Positions 30,557-31,910 of a stretch of 31,910 nucleotides of DNA are shown here, piece after piece (the stretch's first letter is position 1; the number at the start of each line of letters is the position of its first letter). Made by a program: the position numbers and the translations under genes. Where the stretch lies: IMG/VR virus record IMGVR_UViG_3300013004_000117, positions 1 through 31,910 of that record; one strand, written 5' to 3'. The notes below the pieces were generated by a model that ran no database searches, was not told where the DNA came from, and saw nothing but the letters and a program-made list of their open reading frames with translations. Source of the DNA: a virus.

Positions 30557-31877
30557 CGAAAATTCTATTAGGCAAAAAGAGCTTGATACTAACTTATTAG
30601 TTAATCCAATTGAAGATGGCAATACTCCTGTTGAAAAATTAAATCAAGGTGTAATTTATACATCTGAATTAGAAGACGGATACAACAATGCATATGAAGC
30701 TCATATATTATCAATTGCTTCTGAAAAAACACGGACAGGAAATAATAACTTTTTTAAGATTTTTCTTTCTTATGAAGTTAACTCAGAATTACCAAATGGC
30801 TGGTTCGGTAATAACCTTTTAAAAGAAGGTGATCCTTTTTCTATAGTAAATGGGTCTTCTGCAATTGACTTTAATTACATAAAAGGTTATATTGTTCAAA
30901 TACTTGATAAAAGTGTTGCAACAGTTGGTCAAACAGCAACATACACATATACATTATTATGTTCTATCACAGCAGGTGATGTAGCTAGTCTTTTGCCCAC
31001 AGGCGGCCAGATTTTTAAAACTAATCGTAGAATCTTTTCAAAAGAAACCCAATACATACCACCTATTAATTTGTATTCTACTGTAAATGAATCAAATAAT
31101 CGTACTTTATTTTTCTGGGAAGACACCACAAATTTAGGTGTTAGTTATAGAGTAAGAGTAAGGTCAGAAGATTTAGTTAATTATGATACCGTTTATGCCG
31201 CTAACGGAAATCATGCAGAATTTCAAGGTAATGTAGAGCCTATTATGTTTAAACCTCCTTATGGAATAGCAGGAGAAGTTACTACTTTTAAGTTTATTGA
31301 TAAAGGAATAGGTTGCTCAACAGATGAGGTTAGGCCTCTCTTTATAACAAGTGGAACTGAGCCATCACTAAAATTTTATACAGATAAATGCGGTTCTTTA
31401 TTAACCAAAATAGGTGAGGTAAAAGAAATCTTAAATGTAGGAATCAATTCCGTTGAACTTAATATAAAAATAAAGGAAGGCAATTTATTATATCCTATAG
31501 AGACAAATAACTTCATAGATTTGCCAATAGAAAGTGAAACAAAAAATGCTTACGTATATGCCATAACAATGTTAAACGACTATTATGTGAATGTGGAAAT
31601 TATTTTTGAAGACTTTTCCTTTAATTCATACGATGATGCTGAAAGACAAATACTAAATAAAAACGTTGAGTTTCATATTGCTAACATAACATCTTTAGGT
31701 TTAGGATTAACTAAACCACCTAAAATCTATTATGATAAATATCCAACAAATACAAAATTTATTTGGCCTTTAAACTTAATAGCAGGTACATATTACTGGA
31801 GTGTAGCGGCATGCTATGATTGTAACAAAAAAACATATTCAGAATGGAGTCCAGAAGAACTACTAATAGTAAAATAA
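30540..31877 (+). CDS. Tail protein with Fn3-like segments (445 aa)
   Basis: This 445-residue protein overlaps the gp7-like gene by 17 nt, which supports the start at 30540 and translational coupling. The N-terminal third is mixed (NPIEDGNTPVEKLNQGVIYT, FFKIFLSYEVNSELPNGWFG). There are two segments with fibronectin-III-like strand patterns: LFFWEDTTNLGVSYRVRVRS (residues about 194-213) and the C-terminal AGTYYWSVAACYDCNKKTYS-EWSP (about 418-440), where YYWSV...Y..WSP is typical of Fn3 strands F-G. Such domains occur on tail fibres and baseplate decorations of phages. Family not recognised; likely a wedge-associated or fibre-attachment protein. The remaining 33 nt of the window hold no identifiable gene start. 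Confidence 0.7.
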   Translation: MRLQNNENSIRQKELDTNLLVNPIEDGNTPVEKLNQGVIYTSELEDGYNNAYEAHILSIASEKTRTGNNNFFKIFLSYEVNSELPNGWFGNNLLKEGDPFSIVNGSSAIDFNYIKGYIVQILDKSVATVGQTATYTYTLLCSITAGDVASLLPTGGQIFKTNRRIFSKETQYIPPINLYSTVNESNNRTLFFWEDTTNLGVSYRVRVRSEDLVNYDTVYAANGNHAEFQGNVEPIMFKPPYGIAGEVTTFKFIDKGIGCSTDEVRPLFITSGTEPSLKFYTDKCGSLLTKIGEVKEILNVGINSVELNIKIKEGNLLYPIETNNFIDLPIESETKNAYVYAITMLNDYYVNVEIIFEDFSFNSYDDAERQILNKNVEFHIANITSLGLGLTKPPKIYYDKYPTNTKFIWPLNLIAGTYYWSVAACYDCNKKTYSEWSPEELLIVK

Positions 31878-31910
31878 ATGAAGTGCTAATTAAAGGAAAG
31901 AAATCAGAAA

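Noticed and set aside
1-31910. tRNA genes, CRISPR arrays, insertion sequences, integrase or attachment sites
   Set aside because: No cloverleaf-like sequence with a T-loop GTTCGA core, no regularly spaced direct repeats, no transposase or recombinase motifs and no flanking inverted repeats were found by reading both strands.

Overview
This window is part of the genome of a contractile-tailed phage (myovirus) with a T4-like baseplate, most likely infecting a member of the Bacteroidota. The T4-like assignment rests on recognisable baseplate proteins in a block: a LysM-containing gp53-like protein, a gp27-like hub, a gp54-like tube protein, a gp5/VgrG-like spike, gp25, gp6 and a giant gp7-like wedge. 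The host assignment is an inference from three things: the DNA is strongly AT-rich, gene starts lack Shine-Dalgarno sequences and are preceded by A-rich tracts, and one small gene resembles DUF4494, a family I associate with Bacteroidota and their phages. No tRNA, insertion sequence, CRISPR array, integrase or attachment site was seen.

Left part (1-7012, + strand): about a dozen small, tightly packed genes. Four of them (starting at 1393, 1629, 2108 and 2995), and more weakly the Nudix gene at 5704, begin with a similar 12-15 residue leader ending in FIxE/FVNE/FLSE. This resembles the capsid-targeting leader of T4 internal proteins (MKTYQEFIAEA), which the prohead protease removes. One leader-bearing protein (2995-4101) also has a PD-(D/E)XK nuclease-like signature. 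Around them lie a 2-oxoglutarate/Fe(II) oxygenase, a 5'-truncated gene for a protein with a hydrophobic C-terminal part, a two-TM holin-like protein, and genes of unknown function. A strong intrinsic terminator at 4472-4506, followed by a perfect TATAAATA late-promoter box, splits this region into two transcription units.

Centre (6990-8045, - strand): the only reverse-strand gene encodes a CapA/PgsA-like metallophosphatase. It converges on and overlaps the gene to its left, and shares a short divergent promoter region with the tail operon to its right.

Right part (8136-31877, + strand): the tail and baseplate module. The order is a 741-aa structural protein, gp53/LysM-like protein, gp27-like hub, gp54-like tube protein, gp5/VgrG-like spike and a 916-aa protein with a lipoyl-like fold and coiled coils. 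Then come an S1-domain protein, an amidoligase-like protein, a conserved structural protein, gp25, gp6, a 90-aa protein, a 2271-aa gp7-like wedge with adhesin-like and Ig/PKD-like modules, and a 445-aa tail protein. Most junctions overlap by 1-17 nt or are only a few bases long, which suggests polycistronic transcription from promoters at about 8102, 12538 and 17906.

The two most interesting themes are a possible set of capsid-packaged effectors marked by a shared leader, including a candidate nuclease, and a possible translation strategy in which near-leaderless late transcripts (ATATATACTA box 4-13 nt before the start codon) coexist with a phage-encoded S1-like RNA-binding protein.
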